Shown in pieces: positions 1 through 7,681 of a stretch of 64,000 bases of DNA (the stretch's first letter is position 1; each line of letters starts with the position of its first letter). Below the pieces are notes generated by a model, which saw only the letters and a program-made list of their open reading frames with translations, had not been told where the DNA came from and searched no databases. The position numbers and the translations under genes are program-made. Source of the DNA: Streptomyces durmitorensis (lineage in GTDB: Bacteria > Actinomycetota > Actinomycetes > Streptomycetales > Streptomycetaceae); the NCBI RefSeq assembly GCF_023498005.1, contig NZ_CP097289.1, positions 7,502,001 through 7,566,000 of the forward strand. Direction: 5' to 3'.

Positions 1-334
1 AGGCGTCGCCGATGAAGACCATGACCTCGCCCGACGAGACGGCGTCGCTGTCCGCCTCGTACACGACCGGCTTGAGGACCACGAAGAGCGAGTCGTCGAA
101 CACCTCGAGCTTGGGCCGCTGATGCGCCTTCAAGGCGTCCTCCACCGCCAGCGGATGCAGCCCGAACTCCCTGCTGACCTCGTCGAACTCCGCCTCCGTC
201 GGTTCGTGGAGGCCCACCCAGACGAAGGCGTCCCCCGCGGTACGTGCCTCGCCGAGGGCGTCCGAGAAGTCCGACGCGCACTCGGTCCGGCGCCCGTCCC
301 TGTACATCGCGCAGTCCACGATCACGGAGCGCAT
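1..334 (-). CDS. CorA-family magnesium/cobalt transporter, N-terminal part
   Basis: Reading leftward from the ATG at 334 gives about 111 residues starting MRSVIVDCAMYRDG and containing the pattern FVWVGLHEPTEAEFDEV followed by HPLAVEDAL and KLEVFDDSLFVVLKP. This is the usual start of the cytoplasmic funnel domain of CorA-type divalent-cation channels. The membrane helices and the GMN signature would lie beyond the left edge, so the gene is truncated by the window and not necessarily in nature. It runs divergently from the phosphatase gene at 388, with only 53 bases between the two starts. The family is fairly clear; whether it moves magnesium, cobalt or another ion cannot be told from this fragment. 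Confidence 0.75.
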   Translation of the reverse strand, partial: MRSVIVDCAMYRDGRRTECASDFSDALGEARTAGDAFVWVGLHEPTEAEFDEVSREFGLHPLAVEDALKAHQRPKLEVFDDSLFVVLKPVVYEADSDAVSSGEVMVFIGDA

Positions 335-374
335 TCTTCCGAACCTCCGCTCGGGGCGCACCCCGTCGGCGGCT

Positions 375-380
375 TAGGCT
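375..380 (+). promoter_or_regulatory. -10 hexamer for a leaderless transcript
   Basis: TAGGCT ends 7 bases before the ATG at 388, the spacing expected when transcription starts at the start codon itself. There is no ribosome binding site before this ATG, which supports a leaderless mRNA. The same hexamer occurs in the same position before mshC and trmI in this window. Confidence 0.55.
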
Positions 381-387
381 GGCCCGC

Positions 388-1074
388 ATGCCCACGCTGA
401 TCCTCGTCCGGCACGGACGATCCACCGCCAACACCGCGGGTCTGCTCGCCGGGTGGACCCCCGGTGTGGCCCTGGACGAGCGCGGCGCCGCACAGGCCGC
501 GGCGCTCCCCGGACGCCTCGCGGACCTGCCGCTCGCCGAAGTCGTCACCAGCCCGCTCCAGCGCTGCCAGGAGACGGTCGCACCGCTGCTCGCCGCGCGG
601 CCGGGCCTGCGGGCGCACACCGAGGACCGCATCGGGGAGTGCGACTACGGCGACTGGTCGGGCCGCAAGCTGGCCGAGCTGTCCGACGAACCGCTGATGG
701 AGGTCGTACAGCAGCATCCGTCGGCGGCCGCCTTCCCGGGCGGCGAGTCGATGCGGGCCATGCAGACACGGGCGGCCGAGGCGGTACGCGAGTGGAACGC
801 GCGCGTGGAGCGCGAGCACGGCGCGGACGCCGTGTACCTCATGTGCTCGCACGGCGACATCATCAAGTCCCTTGTCGCGGACGCCATCGGACTGCACCTG
901 GACCTCTTCCAGCGCATCTCCGTGGAGCCCTGCTCCGTCACCGCCATCCGCTTCACGCGCCTGCGGCCCTTCCTCGTACGCCTGGGGGACACCGGCGACT
1001 TCGGGTCGCTCGCGCCGCGCGTGGAGCCGCCGGGCAGCGACGCGGCGGTGGGCGGCGACACGGGAGCACCGTGA
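388..1074 (+). CDS. Histidine phosphatase family protein (MSMEG_4193 type)
   Basis: The 228-residue product begins MPTLILVRHGRSTAN. It has the RHG catalytic motif at residues 8-10, whose His becomes the phospho-histidine, and a second conserved His in MCSHGDIIKS. This places it in the phosphoglycerate mutase-like histidine phosphatases. Its substrate is unknown. It is the first of four codirectional genes (this, DUF3090, the SCO1664-like gene and mshC) that are conserved together in actinobacteria, which hints at a link with mycothiol or inositol-phosphate metabolism, though this is only inference. A longer reading frame extends upstream, but the RHG motif belongs at the N terminus and the -10 element fits the ATG at 388. 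Confidence 0.85.
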   Translation: MPTLILVRHGRSTANTAGLLAGWTPGVALDERGAAQAAALPGRLADLPLAEVVTSPLQRCQETVAPLLAARPGLRAHTEDRIGECDYGDWSGRKLAELSDEPLMEVVQQHPSAAAFPGGESMRAMQTRAAEAVREWNARVEREHGADAVYLMCSHGDIIKSLVADAIGLHLDLFQRISVEPCSVTAIRFTRLRPFLVRLGDTGDFGSLAPRVEPPGSDAAVGGDTGAP

Positions 1075-1155
1075 TCGTCGCCCGCAGTAGGGTGCAGTCG
1101 TCGCGCCGAACAGGCGCACATGAGCAATCGCAGTCGATCCCAATGGAGACAGGAC

Positions 1156-1746
1156 GTGTCGCGTCAGGTGTTCCTCTACGACCCGCCGGAACGCTTCGTG
1201 GCCGGAACGGTCGGGCTCCCCGGACGGCGTACCTTCTTCCTCCAGGCCTCCGCCGGAGTCCGGGTGACCAGTGTCGCCCTGGAGAAGACCCAGGTGGCAG
1301 CCCTCGCCGAACGCATGGAAGAGCTCCTCGACGAGGTCGTGCGCCGCAGCGGCGGCAATACCCCCGTGCCCGCCGTCGCACCCGACGAGGTCAGTGACAG
1401 CGCCCCCCTGGACTCGCCCGTCGAGGAGGAGTTCCGCGTCGGCACGATGGCGCTCGCCTGGGACGGCGACGAGGAACGGATGATCGTCGAGGCGCAGGCT
1501 CTGGTCGAGCTGGACGCCGAGTCCGACGAGGATCTGGCGGAGGCCGAGGAAAGGCTTCTGCAGGACGAGGAGAACGGGCCGCCGATGCTGCGCGTCCGGC
1601 TCACCGGGGCGCAGGCGCGCGCGTTCGCCAAGCGCGCCCTCGACGTCGTGAACGCGGGGCGGCCGCCGTGTCCGCTGTGCAGCCTCCCGCTCGACCCGGA
1701 AGGACATGTATGCCCGCGGCAGAACGGGTACCGGCGGGGCGCGTGA
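1156..1746 (+). CDS. DUF3090 family protein
   Basis: The product is 196 residues beginning (V)SRQVFLYDPPERFVAGTV. It ends with four Cys in CPLCSLPLDPEGHVC, which looks like a C-terminal zinc ribbon. This matches the actinobacterial DUF3090 family of unknown function. I chose the GTG at 1156 because GGAG at 1145-1148 precedes it and the SRQVFLYDPP start is characteristic; the frame remains open to an ATG at 1120. A TAGGGT hexamer at 1088-1093 could drive it. It overlaps the next gene by 37 bases, so the two are probably translated together. Confidence 0.85.
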   Translation: MSRQVFLYDPPERFVAGTVGLPGRRTFFLQASAGVRVTSVALEKTQVAALAERMEELLDEVVRRSGGNTPVPAVAPDEVSDSAPLDSPVEEEFRVGTMALAWDGDEERMIVEAQALVELDAESDEDLAEAEERLLQDEENGPPMLRVRLTGAQARAFAKRALDVVNAGRPPCPLCSLPLDPEGHVCPRQNGYRRGA

Positions 1747-2576
1747 GCTCCTGCGGGGTGGACACCTCCGACGGCGTCGTGGACCTGCTCACCTGGGGTG
1801 AGCTGACCGTGCGCGGGCGGATCCGTGAGGCGTCGAACGCGGTGCTCTACTGCTCCGTCTCCTACGAGGGGCAGGAGGCCACCTGCGTCTACAAGCCCGT
1901 CGCCGGGGAGCGGCCCCTGTGGGATTTCCCCGACGGGACGCTCGCGCAGCGGGAGGTGGCCGCGTACGAGGTCTCCGAGGCGACCGGGTGGGGCCTCGTC
2001 CCGCCGACCGTGCTGCGGGACGGGCCGCACGGCGAGGGCATGTGCCAGCTGTGGATCGAGGGCTCGGACACGGACCCGGAGTCCTCCGAGGACGGCGGGG
2101 AGCTGCTGGCCCTCGTCGAGGGCGCGGAGCCCGGTGACGGCTGGAAGGCGATCGGCTTCGCCGACGTGGGGGAGGGGCGGACGGCGCTTCTCGTGCACGC
2201 GGACGATGAGCGGTTGCGGCGGCTCGCGGTGCTTGACGCCGTGATCAACAACGCGGATCGCAAGGGTGGGCATCTGCTGACCGATGGCGGGCGCCTGTAC
2301 GGGATCGACCACGGGGTCACGTTCAACGCCGAGGACAAGCTGCGGACGCTGTTGTGGGGGTGGGCGGGGGAGCCGCTGACCGCCGAGGCGGTGGGGGTTC
2401 TCGAGTCCCTGCGGGACGGGCTTGGCGGGGAGGCGCCGCTTGGCCTGCGGCTGGGGAAGCTGATCACCGGGGCTGAGGTGGACGCGCTGCGCGCGCGGGT
2501 GGACGCCCTGCTGGCTTCCGGGAAGCATCCCGTGCCCAGCGGGGAGTGGCCCGCCATTCCGTGGCCGCCGGTCTAG
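1710..2576 (+). CDS. SCO1664-family protein, predicted PI3/4-kinase-like fold
   Basis: The product is about 288 residues. It contains a lipid-kinase-like core: TCVYKPVAGERPLWDFPDG resembles the ATP-lysine loop, and DAVINNADRKGGHLL then GIDHGVTF resemble the catalytic and metal loops (D-x-x-x-N-x-D, then DHG). In actinobacteria this family is regularly encoded next to DUF3090 and mshC. The enzymatic role is not established, and phosphatidylinositol kinase activity should not be assumed. The start is uncertain: the ATG at 1710 has GAAGGA upstream, and a GTG at 1743 is also possible. Confidence 0.8.
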   Translation: MPAAERVPAGRVSSCGVDTSDGVVDLLTWGELTVRGRIREASNAVLYCSVSYEGQEATCVYKPVAGERPLWDFPDGTLAQREVAAYEVSEATGWGLVPPTVLRDGPHGEGMCQLWIEGSDTDPESSEDGGELLALVEGAEPGDGWKAIGFADVGEGRTALLVHADDERLRRLAVLDAVINNADRKGGHLLTDGGRLYGIDHGVTFNAEDKLRTLLWGWAGEPLTAEAVGVLESLRDGLGGEAPLGLRLGKLITGAEVDALRARVDALLASGKHPVPSGEWPAIPWPPV

Positions 2577-2727
2577 TCGTTGCCCTGCGGCTGCGGCGTG
2601 ATCGGGTGGGTGGGCGGGAAGAGATCCGCCGCGAAGCGGGCGGCACGCGTCTGCCCGTAGGCGAATTCAAGCCGGTCCGAGGCGCCCACGCCAGGCCCCC
2701 CACTCGTATACGGACGCTCCGTCCGGT

Positions 2728-2733
2728 TAGGCT
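2728..2733 (+). promoter_or_regulatory. -10 hexamer for leaderless mshC
   Basis: TAGGCT ends 6 bases before the ATG at 2740. ATG also occurs at 2735 and 2744, but only the one at 2740 has the spacing expected of a leaderless start in the correct frame. Confidence 0.55.
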
Positions 2734-2739
2734 CATGTC

Positions 2740-3969
2740 ATGCATGCCTGGCCCGCTTCTGAGGTCCCCGCCCTGCCTGGCAAGGGCCGCGACCTCCGGA
2801 TCCACGACACCGCGACCGGTGGTCTTGTCACCCTTGACCCCGGTCCCGTCGCCCGTATCTACGTCTGCGGCATCACTCCGTACGACGCCACCCACATGGG
2901 TCACGCGGCGACCTACAACGCGTTCGACCTCGTGCAGCGCGTGTGGCTCGACAACAAGCGGCAGGTTCATTACGTCCAGAACGTGACCGACGTGGACGAC
3001 CCGCTCCTCGAACGCGCCATCCGCGACGGCAAGGACTGGGTGGAGCTCGCCGAGGGCGAGACCGCGCTGTTCCGCGAGGACATGACCGCCCTGCGACTGC
3101 TCCCGCCGCAGCACTACATCGGAGCCGTCGAGGCGATACCCGGCATCGTGCCGCTCGTCGAACGGCTCCGGGACATGGGCGCCGCCTATGAGCTGGAGGG
3201 GGACGTCTACTTCTCCGTGGAGTCCGACCCCCACTTCGGTGAGGTGTCCGGTCTCGACGCCGCCGCGATGAAGCTGCTCTCCGCCGAGCGCGGCGGCGAC
3301 CCGGACCGTCCGGGCAAGAAGGACCCGCTCGACCCGATGCTCTGGATGGCCGCCCGCGAGGGCGAGCCCAGCTGGGACGGTGCCTCGCTCGGCCGTGGCC
3401 GCCCCGGCTGGCACATCGAGTGCGTGGCCATCGCCCTCGATCATCTGGGGATGGGCTTCGACGTGCAGGGCGGGGGCTCGGATCTCGCCTTCCCGCACCA
3501 CGAGATGGGCGCGTCGCACGCCCAGGCGCTCACCGGTGAGTACCCGTTCGCCAAGGCGTACGTGCACGCCGGCATGGTCGCCCTGGACGGCGCGAAGATG
3601 TCCAAGTCCAAGGGCAACCTCGTCTTCGTGTCGAAGCTGAGGCGGGACGGGACCGACCCGGCCGCCATCCGCCTGGCGCTGCTCGCCCACCACTACCGCG
3701 CCGACTGGGAGTGGACCGACTCCGTACTGACCGAGGCCGTGGAGCGGCTCGGCCGGTGGCGTGCCGCCGTCTCGCGCCCCGACGGACCCTCCGCCGACGC
3801 CCTCGTCGAGGAGATCCGCGAGGCCCTGGCCAACGACCTGGACGCACCGGCCGCGCTCGCCGCCGTCGACGCGTGGGCCGCCCGCCAGGACGCCGAAGGC
3901 GGCACGGAGGAGGGCGCCCCCGGCGTCGTGTCCCGTGCGGTCGACGCGCTGCTCGGGGTCGCGCTGTAG
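2740..3969 (+). CDS. mshC: L-cysteine:1D-myo-inositol 2-amino-2-deoxy-alpha-D-glucopyranoside ligase
   Basis: MshC joins cysteine to GlcN-Ins using ATP, the penultimate step of mycothiol biosynthesis in the cytoplasm. The 409-residue product has the class I synthetase architecture of cysteinyl-tRNA synthetase without the anticodon-binding tail. Visible features are zinc-ligand Cys43 in [16 protein letters not shown] (the HIGH-like motif is THMGHA), GWHIECVA, the [10 protein letters not shown] zinc/active-site segment, and KMSKS at residues 286-290. Cysteinyl-tRNA synthetase is usually longer, so the length and missing tail favour MshC. It follows the conserved DUF3090/SCO1664 pair by 163 bases but appears to have its own leaderless promoter. 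Confidence 0.93.
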   Translation: MHAWPASEVPALPGKGRDLRIHDTATGGLVTLDPGPVARIYVCGITPYDATHMGHAATYNAFDLVQRVWLDNKRQVHYVQNVTDVDDPLLERAIRDGKDWVELAEGETALFREDMTALRLLPPQHYIGAVEAIPGIVPLVERLRDMGAAYELEGDVYFSVESDPHFGEVSGLDAAAMKLLSAERGGDPDRPGKKDPLDPMLWMAAREGEPSWDGASLGRGRPGWHIECVAIALDHLGMGFDVQGGGSDLAFPHHEMGASHAQALTGEYPFAKAYVHAGMVALDGAKMSKSKGNLVFVSKLRRDGTDPAAIRLALLAHHYRADWEWTDSVLTEAVERLGRWRAAVSRPDGPSADALVEEIREALANDLDAPAALAAVDAWAARQDAEGGTEEGAPGVVSRAVDALLGVAL

Positions 3970-4071
3970 GACTCGTCTGCCGGGCCGCCGCCGGATCTCC
4001 GTTCCAGGAGTCCAGCAGCGGCTCGGCAAAGTCCATGGCCTTTGCACCCTCCGGGGCGCTAGACACCGGCC

Positions 4072-7000
4072 ATGAGATCTCCCACTCGCTTCAGACGGGC
4101 GGCCGTCGCAGCCGCCCTGCTCGGACTCCTCGCGGTGTTCGCCGGTCCCGGTGGCGGCGCAGCGCAGGCCGCCGACGACCCCGCGACCACGGTCGGAGAC
4201 GTCACGGACTTCGCCGCCGAAGGATCCGTCTACCGCCTCACCGCGGGCAAGGCCGTGGCCCGCGTCAGTTTCGTGTCGACGGAGACCTTCCGGCTGGAAC
4301 TCGCCCCCGAGGGCGACTTCACCGACCCGACGGGCAAGGACATCGTCCTGCCGCAGGGGGACCCGCCGCGCACCAAGTGGTCCGACAAGGGCGACCGCTA
4401 CGAACTGAGCACCTCCCAGGTGACCCTGCGCGCCTACAAGTCACCGCTGCGCTTCGCCCTGTACCGCGCCGACGGCACCCAGGTCTGGGCCGAGTCCAAG
4501 GGCCTGAGCTGGACCAAGGACGCCACCACGCAGAGCCTGGCCCGCGGCGCCGAGGAGCAGTACTACGGCGCCGGGATGCAGAACGGGCGCGGCAACACCT
4601 CGCACCGCGGCAAGAAGGTCGAGGTGAGCGTCGACTACAACTGGGACGACGGCGGCCACCCCAACTCCGTTCCCTTCTACCTGTCTTCGGAGGGGTACGG
4701 AGTCTTCCGGAACACCTACGCGCCCAACACCTATGACTTCGCCGAGCCGGTGACGGCGACCGCGAAGGAACAGCGCTTCGACGCCTACTACTTCGCCGGA
4801 CGCGGCGGCGACGCGGCCAAGGACGTCATAGGGCAGTACACGAAGCTCACCGGAAAGCCCTTCCTGCCGCCCATCTACGGGTTGGAGATCGGCGACGCCG
4901 ACTGCTACCTCCACAACGCCAACCAGGGCGAGCGCCACACCCTGGACTCCCTGAAGGTCGCCGACGAGTACCTGAAGCACGACATGCCGAACGGCTGGAT
5001 GCTGGTCAACGACGGCTACGGCTGCGGCTACGAAGACCTCGCCGAGACCGCCAAGGGCCTCCAGGACCGCGACATGCAGCTCGGCCTGTGGACCGAGGAC
5101 GGCATCGACCAGATCGCCGACCAGGTCAAGGCGGGCCAGCGCGTCGCCAAGCTCGACGTCGCCTGGGTCGGCGACGGCTACAAGAAGGCGCTCGACGGCT
5201 GCAAGGACGCGTACAAGGGCATCGAGGACAACAGCGACGCCCGCGGCTTCACCTGGGCCCCCGAGAGCTGGTCGGGCGCCCAGCGCTGCGGAGTGCAGTG
5301 GTCCGGCGACCAGAGCGGCAGCTGGGAGTACATCCGCTGGCAGATCCCCACGTACGCGGGCGCGACCATGTCCGGCATGGCCTACACGACCGGTGACGTG
5401 GACGGCATCTTCGGCGGCAGCGCCAAGACGTACGCGCGCGATCTGCAGTGGAAGTCGTTCCTGCCGGTCACGATGACGATGGACGGCTGGGCCGCCGAGG
5501 ACAAGCAGCCCTTCCGCCACGGAGAGCCCTACACCTCCATCAACCGCAAGTACCTGAAGCTGCACGAAGCATTGCTGCCCTACCTCTACTCGTACGGGCA
5601 CGAGGCGACCGAGACGGGCGTCGGCGCCGTGCGCCCGCTGGCCCTCGAATACCCCGATGACCCGAAGGCCGCCACCGACGCGGCCAAGTACGAGTTCCTG
5701 ACGGGCGAGGACTTCCTCGTCGCGCCCGTCTACAAGGACACGACCGTGCGGGACGACATCTATCTGCCCAAGGGGACGTGGACCGACTACTGGAGCGGCC
5801 GCACCTATCAGGGACCGACGACCGTTGACGGTTACAGCGCGCCCCTCGACACCCTGCCGCTCTTCGTCAAGGGCGGTGCCACCGTGCCGATGTGGCCCGG
5901 CGGCATCAGGTCCTACAAGGACCGTACGGCCGACTCACCGCTCGCCTGGGACATCTACCCGCAGGGCAAGTCCTCCTTCGAGCTGTACGAGGACGACGGC
6001 GAGAGCAGGCAGCACCGCGACGGCAAGTACGCCACTCAGCGAGCCGACGTCGAAGCGCCCCGCTCCGGCGCGGGCGACGTGCGGGTGCGGATCGGCGCGA
6101 GCAAGGGGGAGTTCAGCGGCAAGCAGACCAAGCGGCCCTACGCGTTCACGCTGCACACCGGTGACGCGCCGAGCCGCGTCGAGCTGAGCGGCGACAGGCT
6201 GCCGCGGCTCGCGTCGAAGGAGGCGTACGAGAAGGCGGAGCGGGGCTGGTTCTACGACCGGGACGACCGGGGCGGTGTCGTCAAGGTGAAGACGGCGGCA
6301 CTGCGCACCGACCGGTCCTTCGAGCTGGAACTCGACGACACCAGTGCGGTCGGCGGCGCCGTGCCCGGCGCGAGCGCCGCGCTGAGCGCCCCCGCGGGGC
6401 AGGAACTCGGCGCGGGAGCGGCGGGCAAGGTCGCCGTCGACGTCACGGCGGGGACGCGGGACGCCACCGGCGTCGACGTCACCCTGGACGTGCCCAAGGG
6501 CTGGACGGCGGGCACCGCCCATGCCGACCGCGTAGAGGCGGGGACCACGCGCCGCGTCGAGGTCGCCGTCACCCCGCCCAAGGACGCCGACCCCGGCGAA
6601 CAGCCGCTGACGGCGACGGCGCGCCACCACTCGGCGGGCCAGGACCGCACCGCCACCCAGCGGATCGCGGTCGCCGTCATGCCGCCGGCGCCGACGGCCG
6701 ACACCTGGGCGAGCGACATGGTGTGGCTGAAGTCCGCCAACGGCTACGGCCCCGCCGAACGCGACCGCAGCAACGGGGAGTCGGGCGCGGAGGACGGCCA
6801 CACGCTGACCCTGGCCGGGAAGACGTACGAGAAGGGGCTCGGCACCCACGCCGACTCCGCCATCGAGGTCTACACGGGCGGGAAGTGCGCGCGATTCACC
6901 GCTGACGCGGGCATCGACGACGAGATCAACGGCTACGGAGAGGTGGCCTTCTCCGTGGAGGCCGACGGCAAGGTGCTGTGGACCTCGCCCAAGGTGACGG

Positions 7001-7134
7001 GCGCCTCGGCGACCGTGCCGGTGGACGTCGACGTGAGCGGGGCGCGGCACGTGGAGCTGAAGGTGACCGACACCAACGGCTCCAAGAGCGGGGACCACGG
7101 GGACTGGGCAGCGGCGAAGTTCAGCTGCGCCTAG
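4072..7134 (+). CDS. Secreted GH31 glycosidase with NEW3-like and NPCBM modules
   Basis: The product is 1020 residues. The N terminus (MRSPTRFRRAAV, a hydrophobic stretch, AQA at 31-33) is a signal peptide. A GH31 barrel spans roughly residues 180-640; Asp362 in KLDVAWVG is the likely nucleophile and Asp413 in WSGDQSG the likely acid/base. A NEW3-like domain follows (about 770-870), and the last 145 residues form an NPCBM carbohydrate-binding module (TYEKGLGTHADS, VAFSVEADGKVLW). The active-site wording resembles the branch of GH31 containing alpha-N-acetylgalactosaminidases more than ordinary alpha-glucosidases, but that is from memory and tentative. No sugar transporter is adjacent. A perfect hairpin terminator follows at 7157-7192. 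Confidence 0.85.
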   Translation: MRSPTRFRRAAVAAALLGLLAVFAGPGGGAAQAADDPATTVGDVTDFAAEGSVYRLTAGKAVARVSFVSTETFRLELAPEGDFTDPTGKDIVLPQGDPPRTKWSDKGDRYELSTSQVTLRAYKSPLRFALYRADGTQVWAESKGLSWTKDATTQSLARGAEEQYYGAGMQNGRGNTSHRGKKVEVSVDYNWDDGGHPNSVPFYLSSEGYGVFRNTYAPNTYDFAEPVTATAKEQRFDAYYFAGRGGDAAKDVIGQYTKLTGKPFLPPIYGLEIGDADCYLHNANQGERHTLDSLKVADEYLKHDMPNGWMLVNDGYGCGYEDLAETAKGLQDRDMQLGLWTEDGIDQIADQVKAGQRVAKLDVAWVGDGYKKALDGCKDAYKGIEDNSDARGFTWAPESWSGAQRCGVQWSGDQSGSWEYIRWQIPTYAGATMSGMAYTTGDVDGIFGGSAKTYARDLQWKSFLPVTMTMDGWAAEDKQPFRHGEPYTSINRKYLKLHEALLPYLYSYGHEATETGVGAVRPLALEYPDDPKAATDAAKYEFLTGEDFLVAPVYKDTTVRDDIYLPKGTWTDYWSGRTYQGPTTVDGYSAPLDTLPLFVKGGATVPMWPGGIRSYKDRTADSPLAWDIYPQGKSSFELYEDDGESRQHRDGKYATQRADVEAPRSGAGDVRVRIGASKGEFSGKQTKRPYAFTLHTGDAPSRVELSGDRLPRLASKEAYEKAERGWFYDRDDRGGVVKVKTAALRTDRSFELELDDTSAVGGAVPGASAALSAPAGQELGAGAAGKVAVDVTAGTRDATGVDVTLDVPKGWTAGTAHADRVEAGTTRRVEVAVTPPKDADPGEQPLTATARHHSAGQDRTATQRIAVAVMPPAPTADTWASDMVWLKSANGYGPAERDRSNGESGAEDGHTLTLAGKTYEKGLGTHADSAIEVYTGGKCARFTADAGIDDEINGYGEVAFSVEADGKVLWTSPKVTGASATVPVDVDVSGARHVELKVTDTNGSKSGDHGDWAAAKFSCA

Positions 7135-7156
7135 CCGGGCCGGTCACCGGCAGGGA

Positions 7157-7192
7157 GCGGCGCCGGGCGGGAAGGACTCCGCCCGGCGCCGC
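7157..7192. terminator. Bidirectional hairpin terminator
   Basis: A 14-bp perfect inverted repeat (7157-7170 and 7179-7192) with an 8-base loop separates the convergent GH31 gene and the Gln-rich small gene, so it can serve both. Confidence 0.75.
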
Positions 7193-7212
7193 GGTCCGGC
7201 ACCGACCCCGTG

Positions 7213-7647
7213 TCACTTCGTCGTGATCACGATGGCCACGAGATAGGATGGGTTGGTCGCGTCGTAGTAACCGATCACCTGCTGGCCGAAGGCGAAGGCC
7301 TCCTGCACCGCGTCGTGGGTCTGCTGACTCGGGTTGATGAGCGCCTTCCAGCCGTTCTCGATCATCAGGTAGAGGACCGGCGACTGGCCCGGCATGGGCT
7401 GGACGACGTTCCAGAACGACGTGGCGATGTTCGACGCGACCGCCTGGGTGGAGATCTCCGGGGCCTGCGCCTGCGGGACGCCGTCCTGGCCGAGCTGCTG
7501 GAGCAGCTGCTGGTAGGGCTGCTGCCGGCCGAGCTGTTGCAGCTGCTGCTGCGGCGGCGCGGTGCTCGGGCCCTGCTGGCCCTGCTGGATGCCGTACTGC
7601 TGGCCCTGTTGCTGCTGCGGGGGACTCATGTGCGGGGTGGTGCTCAT
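7213..7647 (-). CDS. Small Gln-rich protein sharing the subtilase C-terminal module
   Basis: The product is 144 residues beginning MSTTPHMSPPQQQQGQQYG. Residues 1-75 are Gln/Pro-rich low complexity; residues 80-144 form a compact domain. That domain has W-x5-PS-x5-AV-x2-AFA-x-G, which aligns without gaps to the last 50 residues of the subtilase encoded just upstream. No signal peptide or membrane segment is visible. I chose the ATG at 7647 because GGAAGGTGG precedes it; an upstream TTG at 7668 is possible. It lies 34 bases downstream of the subtilase gene and is almost certainly cotranscribed. Function unknown; it may be a substrate, partner or regulator of the protease. Confidence 0.75.
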   Translation of the reverse strand: MSTTPHMSPPQQQQGQQYGIQQGQQGPSTAPPQQQLQQLGRQQPYQQLLQQLGQDGVPQAQAPEISTQAVASNIATSFWNVVQPMPGQSPVLYLMIENGWKALINPSQQTHDAVQEAFAFGQQVIGYYDATNPSYLVAIVITTK

Positions 7648-7681
7648 GCGGGTGCCACCTTCCGTCAATGGATGTGATGCT

